In this document: positions 46,320 to 59,478 of the stretch, piece after piece
How the letters are laid out: every line of letters starts with the position of its first letter
Numbering within the stretch: position 1 is the first letter of the stretch
From: Berberis thunbergii
Taxonomy: Eukaryota; Streptophyta; Magnoliopsida; Ranunculales; Berberidaceae
NCBI GenBank assembly: GCA_003290165.1
Contig: QNQO01000531.1
Location: 669,228-733,227 of the forward strand
DNA: 64,000 bases
Reading direction: 5' to 3'
Made by a program: the position numbers and the translations under genes
The notes under the pieces: model-generated
Databases searched by the model: none
What the model was told of the DNA's origin: nothing
What the model saw: the letters and a program-made list of their open reading frames with translations, nothing else

Positions 46320-47274
46320 AACTCATCAGTCGAGTTTCTTAAGTTGGATGATTTCTTCTTGAAAGCTATTGCCTTGTAAGTTTCGGATGATCCTATCTAT
46401 CATTTCGACCATGCTGTCCATTTGAGCCATAAACATTTCTACTCGGGGATCTGAGAGAATTTCCATGATGTCAGAGATGTCTAAACTGTCACCTGCTGAA
46501 GTAATCTGCCGGTAGGTATGATTGTGTTTGGATCAGTATTGGATAGCATGTCGTATTTGTTATCGTCAGACCAAAGATTTGTGAAGTATTCCATTAATTT
46601 TCTATCAAGTTGCGTGAGATTTGTCACTAAATCTTATTTTTAGGAAAAAAAATGAAATTTGTTGTTCCCCATAGATGATGCCAAATTGATGCGTCTAAAA
46701 ATTTTCCTCTTATGAGTTTGACCTGCAAAACCACTGTTAGACTGCCAAGGACCACTTTTTTTTGTGGCCAAAGGCACTTCGATGCTTAAGTCAATAATTC
46801 TTTTGAAAGAATGAATTAAATCTGGACAATAATCAGTTAAAGTTGCATACCTTTGTCGAATGTTACCTTTACCTTTTATAATGGTCGTAGTTAACTCTTT
46901 ACGTGACTTAAGCATGTGAGGCGCAACAGAAGGATTGTTTCTGTAACAGTCTCCTTTTTTAATGGAGATGCGGTAGGTCCCTCCACGGCTCTTTCTTGGT
47001 GTAACGTTCTTCCTCTTTATGAGAGAACATGTAATGGGTTTGGATCCGTCTGGGTCTGGATTCAGATCCTGTTTACATCTCCCTGGTGGGGGCCTAGTCG
47101 AGCTTCTATAAATTGGTCTCAATCCTTAAATGCTTTATGAGTTGGGCTAAGGATCAGACGTTATATTCTCGTGATGAGACTTTATGTCACATGTATGACC
47201 GTGATGATCAGTGTTTTATTATTATTATTATTATTATAATTTTTTTTTTTTTTTTTTTTTTTTATGTATGATCA
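46320..47274 (-). mobile_element. Tat-like Gypsy 5' LTR and leader fragment (copy C)
   Basis: The LTR is at 46,687-47,274. Its minus-strand end ...CATCA is followed by TTTGGCATCATCTATGGGGA (46,685-46,664), the PBS-type stretch of this lineage. Further down the minus strand, 46,490-46,330 has a coding-like frame (SLDISDIMEILSDPRVEMF, then MAQMDSMVEMIDRII), probably the start of gag or a leader ORF. It is truncated near 46,320. The outer LTR part holds (TTA)n and a T run (47,218-47,263). Confidence 0.7.
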
Positions 47275-49690
47275 CTTATTAGAGAGAGATATTCAAGAAA
47301 TAATCAGCGAAAGGAGAGTTCAAGTAGTCGCACAGTCTGCAAGCTTTTGCATGACTCTCATCTACAACCCATCATATATTCCTCTCTCAAACACCCTTTG
47401 GCTGTGAAAATATGTTTGCGTCTAATGTATCGATAATAATTATTAATTGACAACTATTGAATGAACTCATGGAATGTTATCTAATGCCATTTAATCATGA
47501 CAATAAAGAAGAGACATGCCATACTTCAAAATTATTATTTTATTTTCATGAAACAATATTTCAATTAAATTATTAAGGTTGTGATTCATTGCAATTTTTT
47601 TGCACTAAAATCATATATTCAGTCTCAAGACAACTCGGTTCCTATGTAAATTAACTAGAGTATGCCTGTGCCGTTGGCACTCTATATAGTTTTATTTATT
47701 TTTAATTATTTTTGTAACTGAACACCCTCCGTCACTATCCCCCATTTTTCACTCTCAATCAGTATTGAAGTGTAAGCCGATTCTAAGTGTAAGCGTTATT
47801 TAGTCCAAAACTTGAATTAGTTGGGGAAATTTTTTAACGCCGAGAATGAGGCCTCCCCCAATATTTGAATTCGCCAAAACGTGAAATTACGTTTTTGTTT
47901 AAATTTGCATTAAGATGCCCGATTCATTTTTTCTGGTATGATTGGCTCGTTTCATTGCTTTTAAAATATTAAAGACGTGTAATACATTATGCGTTTATTT
48001 TAATTATTAAATATATATATTTTAATATTTTGTCTCTTGTATTGATCATTGATTTTTTTTGATAGATCTTCAAAATTTGCATTTCAACGATACTAAGTTT
48101 TATCAAAATCCGACAACGATGTAGATAGTTATTGATAATTTTTATATTGCTAAAAGGAAAACAAAATATTTTATCTCTCCGCCACATGTACAATCCACCA
48201 ACTTTTTTCAAAAGTTTTTTCATTATTTTACCCTTCTACATGTTTTATATTTACAAATATGTCATCATAGAAATGAATCTCACCTCAAATTCAATACATT
48301 TCTCAACTTTCAATCATAACCATCTTTTATCTCCAATCCTTTCGATTTGACTTTGTCCCAGTTAGCAATGAATAATAAAACATCACTCTGAATTGTATTA
48401 TAGATTTTCAAATTTGGAATAACAATCTACATCAAATATTGTATAACAAAGTGCACGATTAGTCATAGGGGTACACAATATTCTCTCATAGCAAACTTGA
48501 CATTGAAATAGCCCATGGTCTAGTACACATAGTATACTCGTATTATGGAGAGTCAATTCCTCCTGGATTGGGAGGAAATGGTACTAGAATAGTAGCAGCC
48601 TTGGTTATTTAGCTCAAAACAAGCTATGGTGGATCATACTGAGCTAATTGTTAATCTAAAGAACTCGTTAATACAAGCTATGCGGATCATACTGGCTGAT
48701 TGTTAATCTAGAGAAGACCTAATGACGAAAAATTGTCCATTGATAGTCATTGGGACATCTTACGGAAGGAAGTAAGTAAAATCAAACCCATTATTCAAGC
48801 ATTCAATATTAACTTATCTATAAAACTTCATATAGTAGCAACCTTGGATTTTTTTTAGGTCTTCAAATTTTAAATTGATGAAATAGAAAAGTACATTATT
48901 TCGACAAGTTATTTCGTATCTTTTCATAAATTTTACATTTTTGTGCAAAATCAAAAGTTATGAAGCAAATTACATTTTTTTCACTCGAAAATATTTCATC
49001 ATATTTTCTTGTAAGACCCAAAATTATTAAGAAAATTACATTATCAGAAATACTTATGTATTTAGGGTTCATTTAACGTATTTTATTATGCTAATCTACT
49101 TGTATTGTACTTTTCCACATATTTATATATTTTTCATATATACTCAAAATTTTACATATTTTCTAAAATCAGGAGACAAAGATTACTTAAAAAACTAAAT
49201 CAAAATCCTTGTTTGGGAATGCTCAATTTAAAAATGATAAAATTTAAATATAAAATATAATAAATATATATATGGATGAAAAGTCATTGAAGAGTTCCCG
49301 ATTCTCCATCTTTAGAGTTCTCGTTTTATGGTTTGTCGGTTTTAAGAGATGTTATTTAACATTACTTATTAATCACTATTTATTTCATATTGTCAAGCCA
49401 TTGAATACAACTCAATTTATCAAGGAAACATTAACGTTATTCTACAAATTCGCAGCCCAATATGACCATCCTCCCAAGGAATGCGATCTCGAGAAATGTC
49501 AAAATTTCATGCAATGTTTCCTATTTAGTAGTTACCGAAAAATCTTTTGAAATTCAATATTTATTTTTTCTCAGGAGAATTCCATAAATAAAAAAATAAA
49601 TATTTTAGTCTCGTATATTTTAACCCCGCTATAATGTTATTTCAGTCAACAAAATAGGGATAAAGACTGATCCGAACCAGATCATGCTTT
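47275..49690. other. AT-rich intergenic DNA, no gene recognised
   Basis: More than 2 kb of AT-rich sequence with no recognisable protein in either strand. A 92-codon ORF at 49,272-49,550 has no known domain. Part of it could be very old repeat. Confidence 0.55.
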
Positions 49691-49696
49691 TTTCGG

Positions 49697-50720
49697 CACG
49701 AGACCACCCCTAACCATTAAAGAAGTTCAAATCTCGACTGGGAGGGTGGTAGCCTTAAACAGTTTCATCTCCAAAACTTCAGACATATGCCTCAATTTCT
49801 TTAAAATCCTAAAGGGGAATAAAGAATTCCAATGAGGAGAGCAGCGTGAACAAACTTTCCAAGATCTGAAGGCATACATGGAAAGCACATAGCTGCTCTT
49901 AAAACCTGTTCAAGGTGAGACGTTGTACCTATACCTCTCAGTCTCAGAGCATTTCGAGAAGAGAAAGGGAAACATAAGCTCGTTTACTATATCAGCAAAA
50001 CAATTGGTGGGATGGAGGTTAACTACCCTAATCTAGAAAAACTGGCCTTAGTGCTAGTGACTTCTTCAAGAAAAGTAAGACCCTATTTTCAAGCTCACTC
50101 AATAACCATCCTAACCGAGTTCCCACTCCGGTCGGTATTGCACAAACTAAAGCTATAAAAAATGTCAAATGGTCAGTGAAGTTGGGACAATTCGACATCC
50201 ATTATACTCTGAGAACATCCATCAATGCGCAAGCACTGGTAGACTTCATCGCCAACTTCATTGGGATAGGGGAACTGAGACTAAAAACAAGCAAGGATAC
50301 AAGAACCCCGAGCAGCCCACACATGGATGGTTCTTGCGATGCGAATGGTCATTCAACGTGAAGGGCTGCGAAGCAGGGATCATCTTGCACACCTCTGAAG
50401 GTATCAACCTCAAAAAAGCTATCAAATTCCGTTTCCGTGCTTCAAACAACAAAATGGAGTACGAAGCCTCCAGCTGGGCTAAAACTAGAGAGGAATCAGA
50501 GTAAAAGAACTCACGGTGTTCAATGATTCCCAACTAGTGATCAATTAGGTGAACGATAAATTCGATGTCAAAGAACCCCGAATGATGACTTATTGCGGAA
50601 AAACAGTCAACGCCAAAAAGTGATTCAAGAGAATACTACTTTGCCATTGGTCCAAGGTAGACAACGAGAAAGCTTATGCTTTGGCCGGAAAGGCCTCATC
50701 TGCATAGAACGACTCCGACA
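49697..50720 (+). pseudogene. Gypsy RT end and RNase H remnant
   Basis: Translation reads TGRVVALNSFISKTSDICL, FFKILKGNKEFQ, TFQDLKAYMEST and LYLYLSVSE (RT end and linker). It continues with KTIGGMEVNYPNLEKLALVL, then VKLGQFDIHYTLRTSINAQA and LVDFIANF. The second RNase H block has HMDGSCDANGHST and GIILHTSEGINLKKAIKF, then RFRASNNKMEYEA. Stops and frameshifts throughout. The extra RNase H domain is typical of the Tat lineage. Confidence 0.8.
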
Positions 50721-50739
50721 CTCATAGAGTTCTTCGGCA

Positions 50740-52010
50740 ATAGAAAAATCCCTCCACAAAACTCTCTCAATTGATGTGGATATCAGCTGGATGAGCCCCC
50801 CTGATCAACTACATAAAAGACAGAGCCCTCCCAGCAGATAAGGTAGAAGCCTGCAAGCTAAAAAACAGAGTGGTACGGTACACTCTCCTCAACGACAAGT
50901 TATACAGGAGATCAACGACTGGCCCTCTGCTAAGATGTCTGACCCCCAAGGAAGCAAACCAAGTCCTCAAAATTCATGAAGGATTATGTAGGAACTATCT
51001 CGAAGAAAGGACACTAGCTCATAAATCCCTCACACTGGGTACTATTGGTTGAATATATGGCAAAAGGCTAAGACTTGGTCTGTAAGTGCCATAAGTGTCA
51101 AAGGTAAACCCCCTTCACACATATGCCTGCACAGAACCTAGTTCCAATGACCAGCCCGTGGCTCTTCGCTCAGTAAGGGATAGACATCATGGGTCGGTTC
51201 CCCATTTTCGAATGAAGAAAGTTCCTCCTTGTGGCGGTTGAGTACTTCACCTAATGAGTTGAAGTTGAGCCCTATCCAAGATATGAGAGAATCAGATCAA
51301 GAAATTTCTTTGAAAGTCTATCACATGCTAGTTTGAAATACCAAAAATTATAGTCAACGACAATGGGACTCAGTTCAAGGGTGGAAAAGTCAATCAACTT
51401 TGATCCAATTGGGCATATATCAGCCATCACTTTTCCGTGTCGGGTCACCCAGGCCAATGGAAAAACATAAATCACCAACTAAACTATCCTAGAAGCTACC
51501 AAGAGGAAACCCGATGCAACCAAGGGTCTTTGAACTTCTAGGTATCCTTTGGACATACCATATCACAAAGACGACTCAAACTAGAGAGACACCATTCACA
51601 TTGGCCTATGAGTCCGAGGCAATGGTCCTAGTAGAACTAGCAATACCTACGTTAAGAACGGAGGAGTTCAGGATGAAGGACAATGATGAAGCTCTAAGAG
51701 TCAGGTTAGATTACTCGAAGAGCAAATATATGAAGCTTTCGTCAGAATAGTTGCCTATCAACAAAAGATGGCCCAACACTACAATTAGATGGTCAAACCT
51801 TGAGAATTCAAAGTCGGTGATTGAGTATTGTTGAAGACCCAACCGAACACAAGAAGCCCAAAAGAAGGCATGTTAAACCTGAACTGGAAATGTCTCTACA
51901 AGGTGACAACGATCAAAAGGCCAGGAACTACTGGCTAGATAACCTGGATGGAGAGTGCCTGAATGTGAAACACTTGATGAAGTATTATTAGTAAAGTTAT
52001 TCTCTTGCCT
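50740..52010 (+). pseudogene. Gypsy integrase remnant
   Basis: Fragments in changing frames: KIHEGLCRNYLEERTLAHK (zinc-binding region), GIDIMGRFP-like core, NDNGTQF-like second block at ~51,357, PWQWKNINHQLN-like, and TPFTLAYESEAMVLVELAIP (C-terminal block). It ends with TTIKRPGTTG...LDNLDG-like sequence. Confidence 0.75.
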
Positions 52011-52027
52011 AGTTAGACTTTCAGAAT

Positions 52028-52990
52028 ATGATGGCACCGATGCGGATCGAACCCAGCCCATGGAAGGTTCACTGCAAGCAGGCGAGTCCCGTCCATGGAC
52101 GACTCACTGCTCCTAAGATAGCTTAGTCCGAACTCAGGACCACAATGGTGGAACTGCGAGGCGGACCTAGTCTATGGACAATCCACTGCATGCGAACGAA
52201 GCCCAGTCTCCAGACAACTCACTGCTCCTAAAAGAACCTGGTCTAAATATGAGGACCACAATGGCGCACAAGTAGCCAAGCCTAGTCTTTTTTCGAATGC
52301 CGATAACTTACCTTATAAGTAACCTAGTTTGCCTTAGAAACAAAGGAACTCCAACGTGGATTGGACCCAATCCATGGACAGTCCACCGCAAGCAGGTGAA
52401 ACCCAGTTTTCGAATGATTCACTGCTTGTAAATGAACCTGGTTCAACTATGGGGACCACAATGGAACACAAGCGGCCAAGCCTAGTCATTTTCAGGACGA
52501 CAACATCTTGCCTAATAAGTGCCCTAGACTGCATCAGGAACCAGAAAACTTTAGCGTGGGCCGGACCAAGTCCACGAACAATCCACCGCAAATGGGCGAA
52601 GGCCGGTATTTGAATGACTCACCACAACTAAAGGAACTTGGTCCGACTACGGATCATAATGGTGTACAAGCGACCAAGTGTAGTCCTTTTCATGATGATG
52701 ACAACTTGCTGTATAAGTGACCTAGTTCGCTTCAAGAACCAGACCCCGTCCACGGACAATTCACTCCAAGCGGGCGAGTCGAGTTTTTGGACGACTCACC
52801 ATTCTAAAAGAAACCTGGTCTGATTATGGTGACCATAATGGTGCACAAGCGGCCAAGCATAGTCCTTTTCGGGACGACAACATCTTGCTACTTCAGTGAC
52901 CTAGTTCGCATCAAAGCTAAAAAACTCCAGCACAGGCTAAACCTAATCCATATACACTTCACCACAAACGGGGGAATCCAATCCATGGAA
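52028..52990 (+). repeat. ~180-200-bp tandem repeats downstream of pol
   Basis: The anchor AGyrGCCAAGCCTAGTC recurs at 52,271, 52,471, ~52,669 and 52,848 (spacings 200, 198, 179). Each unit also has GACCACAATGG, CATGGACnnTCCACTGC, CGACAACATCTTGC and GACCTAGTTCGC. A partial fifth unit runs to ~52,990 and an earlier one starts at ~52,028. Confidence 0.85.
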
Positions 52991-52999
52991 AATTGATCA

Positions 53000-54382
53000 T
53001 TCTTGAGATAGCCCAATCCTCCTCAGGAACCCAAGCAACACACATGTTAAACAAGTCCAATCCACAGACGACTCAACACATTGATTGTTCAAGTCCATAT
53101 GAACCAAGGCAACACCATGATCACCAAGACTCAACTTAGCAATGAGTAAGAGTATGGTTCAGAATCTAGTCATAAAAAGACTATTTGTTGTCACTCCAGT
53201 GCTATATAGAGCTAAGTAGCAATTCTTTAACAAGCCAGCACCTTCTTAGAGAGTGGCAACCTACAAGACACGACCAGCCTACATGAATATCACTCTTTAG
53301 TAACTTTTCCATCATTGTCGAATCAAGCTATCTCGCCAAGGGAACTATATAGTTGAATAGGGACAGACGAGTCTCTTTTAGAAACATGTCAGCCCAGTCC
53401 TTGCTCAGAGTTTAAAATTATCTCATCCTTTTCGACAGTCCATAATATTTGTTCGCACAAGCCCATATGATTCACAATCATTCAGAGCATACAAGAAAAA
53501 CAAATTCAGAAAAATAGGACTTGATTGATTATAAAAAAGTTGTTGCAAATCTTAACCGACTGGCTAATACAAAGGTTTACACACTACAAGTATCTGAGCT
53601 TGGTGCAAAACAAGTTGTGAGCAAAGATCCGCTGAAACACACATCGAGGACTTTGCTCCGGCAATATGTCTTCAGAAGAGGATTTGGAAGTGAAAGCAGA
53701 AAGGAGCAACCCAAAGCTAGCTGTTGGTGTGATCCCTCAAAGGAAGGATGCTCGGGGCGATGAAGAATCAGCTCAACAAGGTTGCAAACCCTGCACACCG
53801 AAGCCCGATTCTGCCAGTCTGTCTTCTTGCTAGGGCATCACTAGTAAAGCCAAGGAAGGAGTAGTAGGAATAGCCACCTAAGTTGGTTGCGGATATGATC
53901 CTCGAAATGGCACAAGACATGTAGGAGCAATAGAAGATAGAAGACAGAAGACAAATTTGGCCCCTAAGAGGAAGTCTGTACGTCTTCTTCACGATATAAA
54001 AGAATTCGGCGTCCCACAAAAACCAATGAAGCTCACTCAAACCAGGTGGGTTGATGCAATAACAAGTCTTGTTTAGATTCATGGCAGTAAATGTCAAAAC
54101 ATTTGGAGACTCCACCAATGGAGATTCAAATTCATCATCTGGATAGGTCAAAACACATTATTTGGAAAGACACATTTGAGGAACATGTTCTAAGATGATT
54201 ATGACAACGCCTGAACCCATGAGAACCAGCCTATATATAGGCACGTCGGTTCATTGAAGGAGGTCACCCAATAGTCGCGTCCGCATTAAATGCTATGCTG
54301 GGAATAAGTGGGGTGACAGTTCCAAGTACAATTGCACCAGTCCACATTCATTGAATTAATGGAACTGCATGCAACCCCATTA
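53000..54382 (+). other. Gypsy 3' region before the LTR
   Basis: Non-repetitive remainder of copy D. On the minus strand, 54,151-53,768 is an open frame of 127 codons. It could be a remnant of the antisense ORF some Tat elements carry here, but I see no match to the antisense ORF at 62,056. Confidence 0.4.
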
Positions 54383-54994
54383 ACTAGGGAGAGTAGTTGA
54401 TGAGACATTCAAAACAATCTCCCAATCACAACCGCACACGCAACATGAATTAACTCTAGCATGTAAAAGGTTTCAGTGCATGCTTTGAGTGGACCCATGC
54501 GCAAGAGTACGGTTTATCCCATAAGTCAGGCATCCATACCCAAGACATGCCAGCCTCAGAAACATGAGTCTTAGGTGTTGGCCAAGGAAAATAAAGTTTG
54601 AACAACGAATCTTAGAGTTGTCACAAGCCTGAGATCCACTCGCACGAAATCAACTATAGCCCAATTAAGCATTAGGTCCTAAACAAAGTCAAGTGTTGAA
54701 GAACTCAGTCATTCACAACTATGATCTTATGCGAGATCTCCTCCCTCCATCACACCCTCGATCGCAGGACAGTTGGGGAGGAAACACTCGCTATAAGAAT
54801 CAGTGAAAGGAGGAAGAAAAACACACACACACATACTGCAATTTACATACAGCCGTCACTCTTTCATGAACCGATATTTGACTTAAGCATTGGAGTGCCT
54901 TCGGCCACCACAACGGTGGTCCTTGGCTTACCCACTGCTCATTTTTATAGGTTTAATATCATCAGGATCAGCGAGGACAAATATGAACGCATCA
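54383..54994 (+). repeat. Polypurine tract and 3' LTR (copy D)
   Basis: CTAGGGAGAGTAGT (54,384-54,397) precedes the LTR start TGATGAGACATTC at 54,398. The LTR ends ATGAACGCATCA at 54,994 (597 bp). The ends form the inverted pair TGATG/CATCA. Confidence 0.8.
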
Positions 54995-55900
54995 GAAGCA
55001 ATATGAGCTTTATAGTGGAATTGCTAACACTTAATATTTTCATCATGTTTCAAATAACAATTTTTTATGTCTAATATGATCAAGCCATTCCAATATTAAG
55101 TGTATACTTTCCAATTTATAGGAATTATAGTTTTTATATTTTCGTCGGCAATTTTGTAATTACAAATTCATAATAATATTATGGATATCTAAATTTGCAG
55201 TTTGCTGTCGCTATAATAACAATAGATCCAAAATCCCTAAAACAATAATTCATATATATTGCTAATCTCAAGAAAAAGAAGAAGAAAATCACAATCAACC
55301 AACCATATCCGAATGCTCAATCGACAACCATTTATTATAAGGGGACTTATTGTGACTTATTCAAAAATAATTGGAGGAACTCATCTGTTTCACGAAGTTC
55401 TTTTTGATGCTAAAAAGTGCAAAGTGGTTACTGAGACTGAGACGAACATGATCAAAGCTGCATTTTATGTAGATCACCATAGTTCACTTAAATATTTTAA
55501 TTTTAATAGAAAATCACAATAAGTTAATAAGATAGGTTATCAAATTTTGAATTCCAGGATCTCGATGATTTTTTAGTTCATTAGAATGTAGTCAACATTT
55601 TAGGCCCTTCACATTTGAACTAATGCAACGCTTCCAAGCTTCCTAGATTAACTCTAGGTTGTTTTAGTCTTTCAATAGCTAAGATGGAGTTTTTTTATTT
55701 TTATTTATTTTTTTTTCAATATAAATGTTCCGGGTTTTAAAATTCAATTTGTAGAAAAATATAGGCTCATTTGAAAAAAATCTAGATGTATTAAACCCAC
55801 TTTCGTTATCCATGAGCCTAAATTTCAACTAATTTTAATTATATTTATGATTGCAAGGCCTTTTAGCCATTTGACCCGTTTGAGTGTTTGTCAAGATTTA
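54995..55900. other. AT-rich intergenic DNA, no gene recognised
   Basis: The 87-codon ORF at 55,259-55,522 has no recognisable family. The last three bases (TTA, 55,898-55,900) are the putative target duplication of the next element. Confidence 0.5.
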
Positions 55901-56966
55901 CAGGGGGTATTCAATCATGGATTTTAATAGAGTCTGAAAGACTTTACAGAATTCACTGGATTTTAATGGATTTTAAGTGACTGGATTTTGTGGAATTTAC
56001 AGAATCCACTGGATTTTAATGGATTTTATTATTGGATTTTCTGAATTTTATAAAGGATTGTTATGGATTTTAATGGATTGTTATTATTGGATTTTTAGTA
56101 TTGGACTAAAAAGCTCATTCTCATCTGCTGCTAATTCACTTATGTCATCAGCAAGGATAGCAAGGACGGGAAGAGGATTGGGTTGGTTTTTTAAGTAACG
56201 CCGGCTCGAGCCTGCCTTTTCCATTCTCTGTCTCATGATCATACACACTTTAGTAATAAACCCAACAAATAAACCTGACAAACTTGATAAACAAAAAAAA
56301 AATATTGATGGACAAAACTTAATTTTGTCTTTTCCACAAAAAGATCACATTTCTAAGCGCCATATCCATCTCATCCTACAAGTTTCAACATCATACATAA
56401 CTTTCGGAATGTAATGATATTACTTTTAGCATGTTTATGTATTACTTTCATGTATCCATAAATTCTTTTAAAATGTCTAAACCAAATAGTTTAATGAATG
56501 AGATTAAAAGCACTGATCGAAAAGAAAAAATTATATTAGTAATAGGAATGTTGTTATATCAATATTCTCACTTACATGAAATTCAACATTCTCTCAAAAA
56601 ATGGAGGAAGAAAAAGATAAATGTGTGGTAGTTTTGGAAATAAAAATTAAAAAAATATAAGAATATTGATAAAGAAAGTATATTGGATAAACACAAGGCC
56701 TTAAGTAAGGTAAGCCAAACACATTCTCAACATATCTCACATGCACTCACCAACCCTTTGTTTCCAAACAGGTTCCTTCATGACATAATGAATTGCACCA
56801 ACTCTCTGTTTCCAAACAAGTTCCTTCATGACAAAAGGAATTGTGTGTAAGGACCATTTCCTAATTCATGTTTTTTTTTTCCCACATTATTACCATAAGT
56901 AGCTATTTTCAAAGTTATATTTTTGTAAAGTAGAGAGTTGTCATACACCCTAATGTGTCATAAACT

Positions 56967-58627
56967 GCCCATCAAAGAAGAACCTGCATTTGCCATAATA
57001 GCTCGCACATCTGCAAAATCAACATTCACCAAACCTGGTATCTGCAATGAGAACCCACCACCAATTATTCAACAAGAAATATTATGTATCACATTTTGTG
57101 AATGGTATTAAAACACAATCACGAAAATTCCAACTTGCTTGTAGTGAATAAATGTATAGAACATGAATACAATTAAGACAACACTAATGAATTTTCCATA
57201 CTGACACTGCAGAAGTTGAGGTGTCACAATTGAAGTACAGATTCAATTAAACAATTATAGAATCAAACCTATGTCTCCCATACATTTAGACCATACATGA
57301 AGGAGGGGATTCCGTTAAAAAATTATAACATCACATAGTGCACGTACTGTAATGATATCAGAGATGCCGCGAACACCTTGCCTAAGTATATCATCAGCCA
57401 AGTTAAATGCCTCCGTTACAGGAGTGGCAGGGGAAACTGCGGTCAACAACTTATCATTTGGAATGACAATCAGTGTGTCAACATTGTCTCTTAAAGCTGC
57501 AATTCCTTCATGTGCTTGAACTGCTCGCCTTCGTCCCTCAAAAGAGAATGGGGTTGTAACAATACCAACAGTTAGGATCCCCATCGACTTTGCAATACCT
57601 GCAATAACTGGTGCTGCATCTGTGGTAGTTCCACCGCCCATTCCAGCCTACATTAACCACTTTGGAATGAATAATTAGGAAAAACAACAACATATGAGAG
57701 AAGCCCATCATAAAATGAATGGATCTCAAGTGAAAGGTGGTATCTTTATTCTGTATAATACTGACAAATTGCAAAGATTCTTCATTTTAGTAGAATTCTA
57801 AGCCATGCATGTTCCCAAAGTGGCTCAAATGCAGGCCATGTCTTCATTCCTTGAACAATTTGTTAATTGAATGATATGAGAGGGCGCCCCCATTTAAACT
57901 CTAATTCTATCAAAACTGAATTTACTGAAATGGTATGAGTAACTGAATTTCATAGTTATTGCAGACATACCGTTACAAAAACCATGTCAGAACCATCAAG
58001 TGCCTCCTCTATTGCTTCCCTGCTTTCTTTGGCACACTTGTGCCAACATCCGGGTTCCCGCCGGCACCTAGACCCCTAGTTACCTCTTTGCCTATTTGCA
58101 AACGGTTCTCTGGAAATATAGGTGACGTCCTCATTGCTTGAACATCCGTGTTAACTACCCAAAACTCTACACCATTCATGGAACTCTGATCATTCTATTA
58201 ACAGCATTTGACCCACCACCCCAAACACCAATAACCTTTATTTTTGCTTCATTGTAATTATTTGACTAGTAACATCTCCAAAGCTCTCGGTCGCATTGTC
58301 ACCAAACAAATCATCCTTTTTGGGGCTAGTAATTCTGTCACTGCCCTGACCTCCCCTAAGCAGATTGATTCCAGCATGTGAATTAAGATAAGGGCCTTGA
58401 CAATGATATGGATCTACACTGAAGTTGTTGGTTGAAGATCTTACAAGAAGCGAATTCAATGTGATTTTTTGGTCAAGACCCCACAGGTTGTTCTTCTCAT
58501 CAAATATCTTCAGGGAGCTAACTTTATTAGACCGAATATCAATAGAATCTCTACCACCAATAATGGCTGATGAGCTCACTAAACTGTGAGTGTCAGAAGG
58601 TGAAAAACAAGACAGATGAGTTGCCAT
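56967..58627 (-). pseudogene. FTSZ2: Truncated FtsZ2 (plastid division) gene fragment
   Basis: Minus-strand exons are 58,627-57,971, 57,647-57,348 and 57,041-56,967, each bounded by GT-AG sites. Exon 1 encodes the plastid-targeting N-terminus (MATHLSCFSPSDTHSLVSS) and the first nucleotide-binding part. The frame breaks near YNEAKIKVIG. The loop reads GVWGGGSNA instead of GVGGGGSNA, and further single-base losses follow near NRMI and NPDVG. Exon 2 is open for 100 codons but its tubulin/FtsZ signature reads [11 protein letters not shown] instead of GGGTGTGAAPV. The rest ([20 protein letters not shown] and [20 protein letters not shown]) fits FtsZ2 rather than FtsZ1. Exon 3 reads IPGLVNVDFADVRAIMANAG, then SSLMG, and stops, so the C-terminal domain is missing. 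Functional FtsZ2 polymerises at the chloroplast division ring; this copy cannot. About 750 bp of likely 5' leader precede exon 1. Confidence 0.9.
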
Positions 58628-59478
58628 CATAAACAAGAAAAAAACCCAAATCTCTACAACTCCAATAAATGTAATGGTGCTCTAAAAATTCAAAACCCCA
58701 ATTGCTCAAATGTATGTAATTCCATCAGAAAGCTTCATTTTAACACCTGCTCATCAAAATGCAAACAGTCACTTAAAAATCCAAACTTTCTAATTACCCA
58801 TGAAGCAAAATCAACAAAATCCAAAGCATTCAATGTAATATCAATCCAAACAGGTACACTAAGCTTTTTCATTCAAGATCTGTTCAATGCAACCAATTAA
58901 CCCGAAAATCACCCAACCCGTAAAAGTAGAAAGCAACACAAAGAGACCCAGAAAGCAAAACACAAACAAAATGCAAACCCCCAGAGTCCAAACACCCTCA
59001 AATCATCAAAAAATGCAGAAATTGAGAAACGGGTATTGAAGGAAACAGGTGGAAAGTTGAAGTACCAGTGACAATTGTGAAGTACCATAGTGAGTGAGCA
59101 TTGCAAGTATTTCCTTAAAAGGCAAAGCTGGAGAAGAAGAACTTTGGCTGCTTTGCTTTGCTGAACTAATAATGAGCGAACAAGTGAGTGTTTTGGGGGT
59201 TTCGGGGTTTGTTGAAAAGAGAAAGAGAAAGAACAGACGTTGAAAAAATCTCAAAAGATATGGATTTGAGGTGGATCTCTCTGTCTTTGATTGAAGACAC
59301 AAACATGAATGGGGAAAGATTGAAGAGATGGGTAACTTCGGAGTGCTCATCTTTCGCTATTAGAGTAATGGATTGGATGAGATCAGTTTATTGATTACAG
59401 AGGACTGATTCTTTGCAGGTTGGTTTCAGGTACAGGGCACAAAACAGAGTAAAGAAGCGAATGGGAAAAGGAAGAAAG

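Larger units (their letters stand above)
49697..54994 (+). mobile_element. Tat-like Gypsy element, 3' half (copy D)
   Basis: Plus-strand remnant beginning inside RT and running through RNase H, integrase, a tandem-repeat 3' untranslated block, a polypurine tract and a 3' LTR. Gag and most of RT are missing. LTR and pol features match the lineage of the gag fragment at 24,760, but the two pieces come from different insertions. Confidence 0.8.

Noticed and set aside
59006..59350. 114-codon minus-strand ORF upstream of FtsZ2 exon 1
   Set aside because: Lies where the FtsZ2 5' leader or a leader intron would be; composition is CT-rich and not protein-like.
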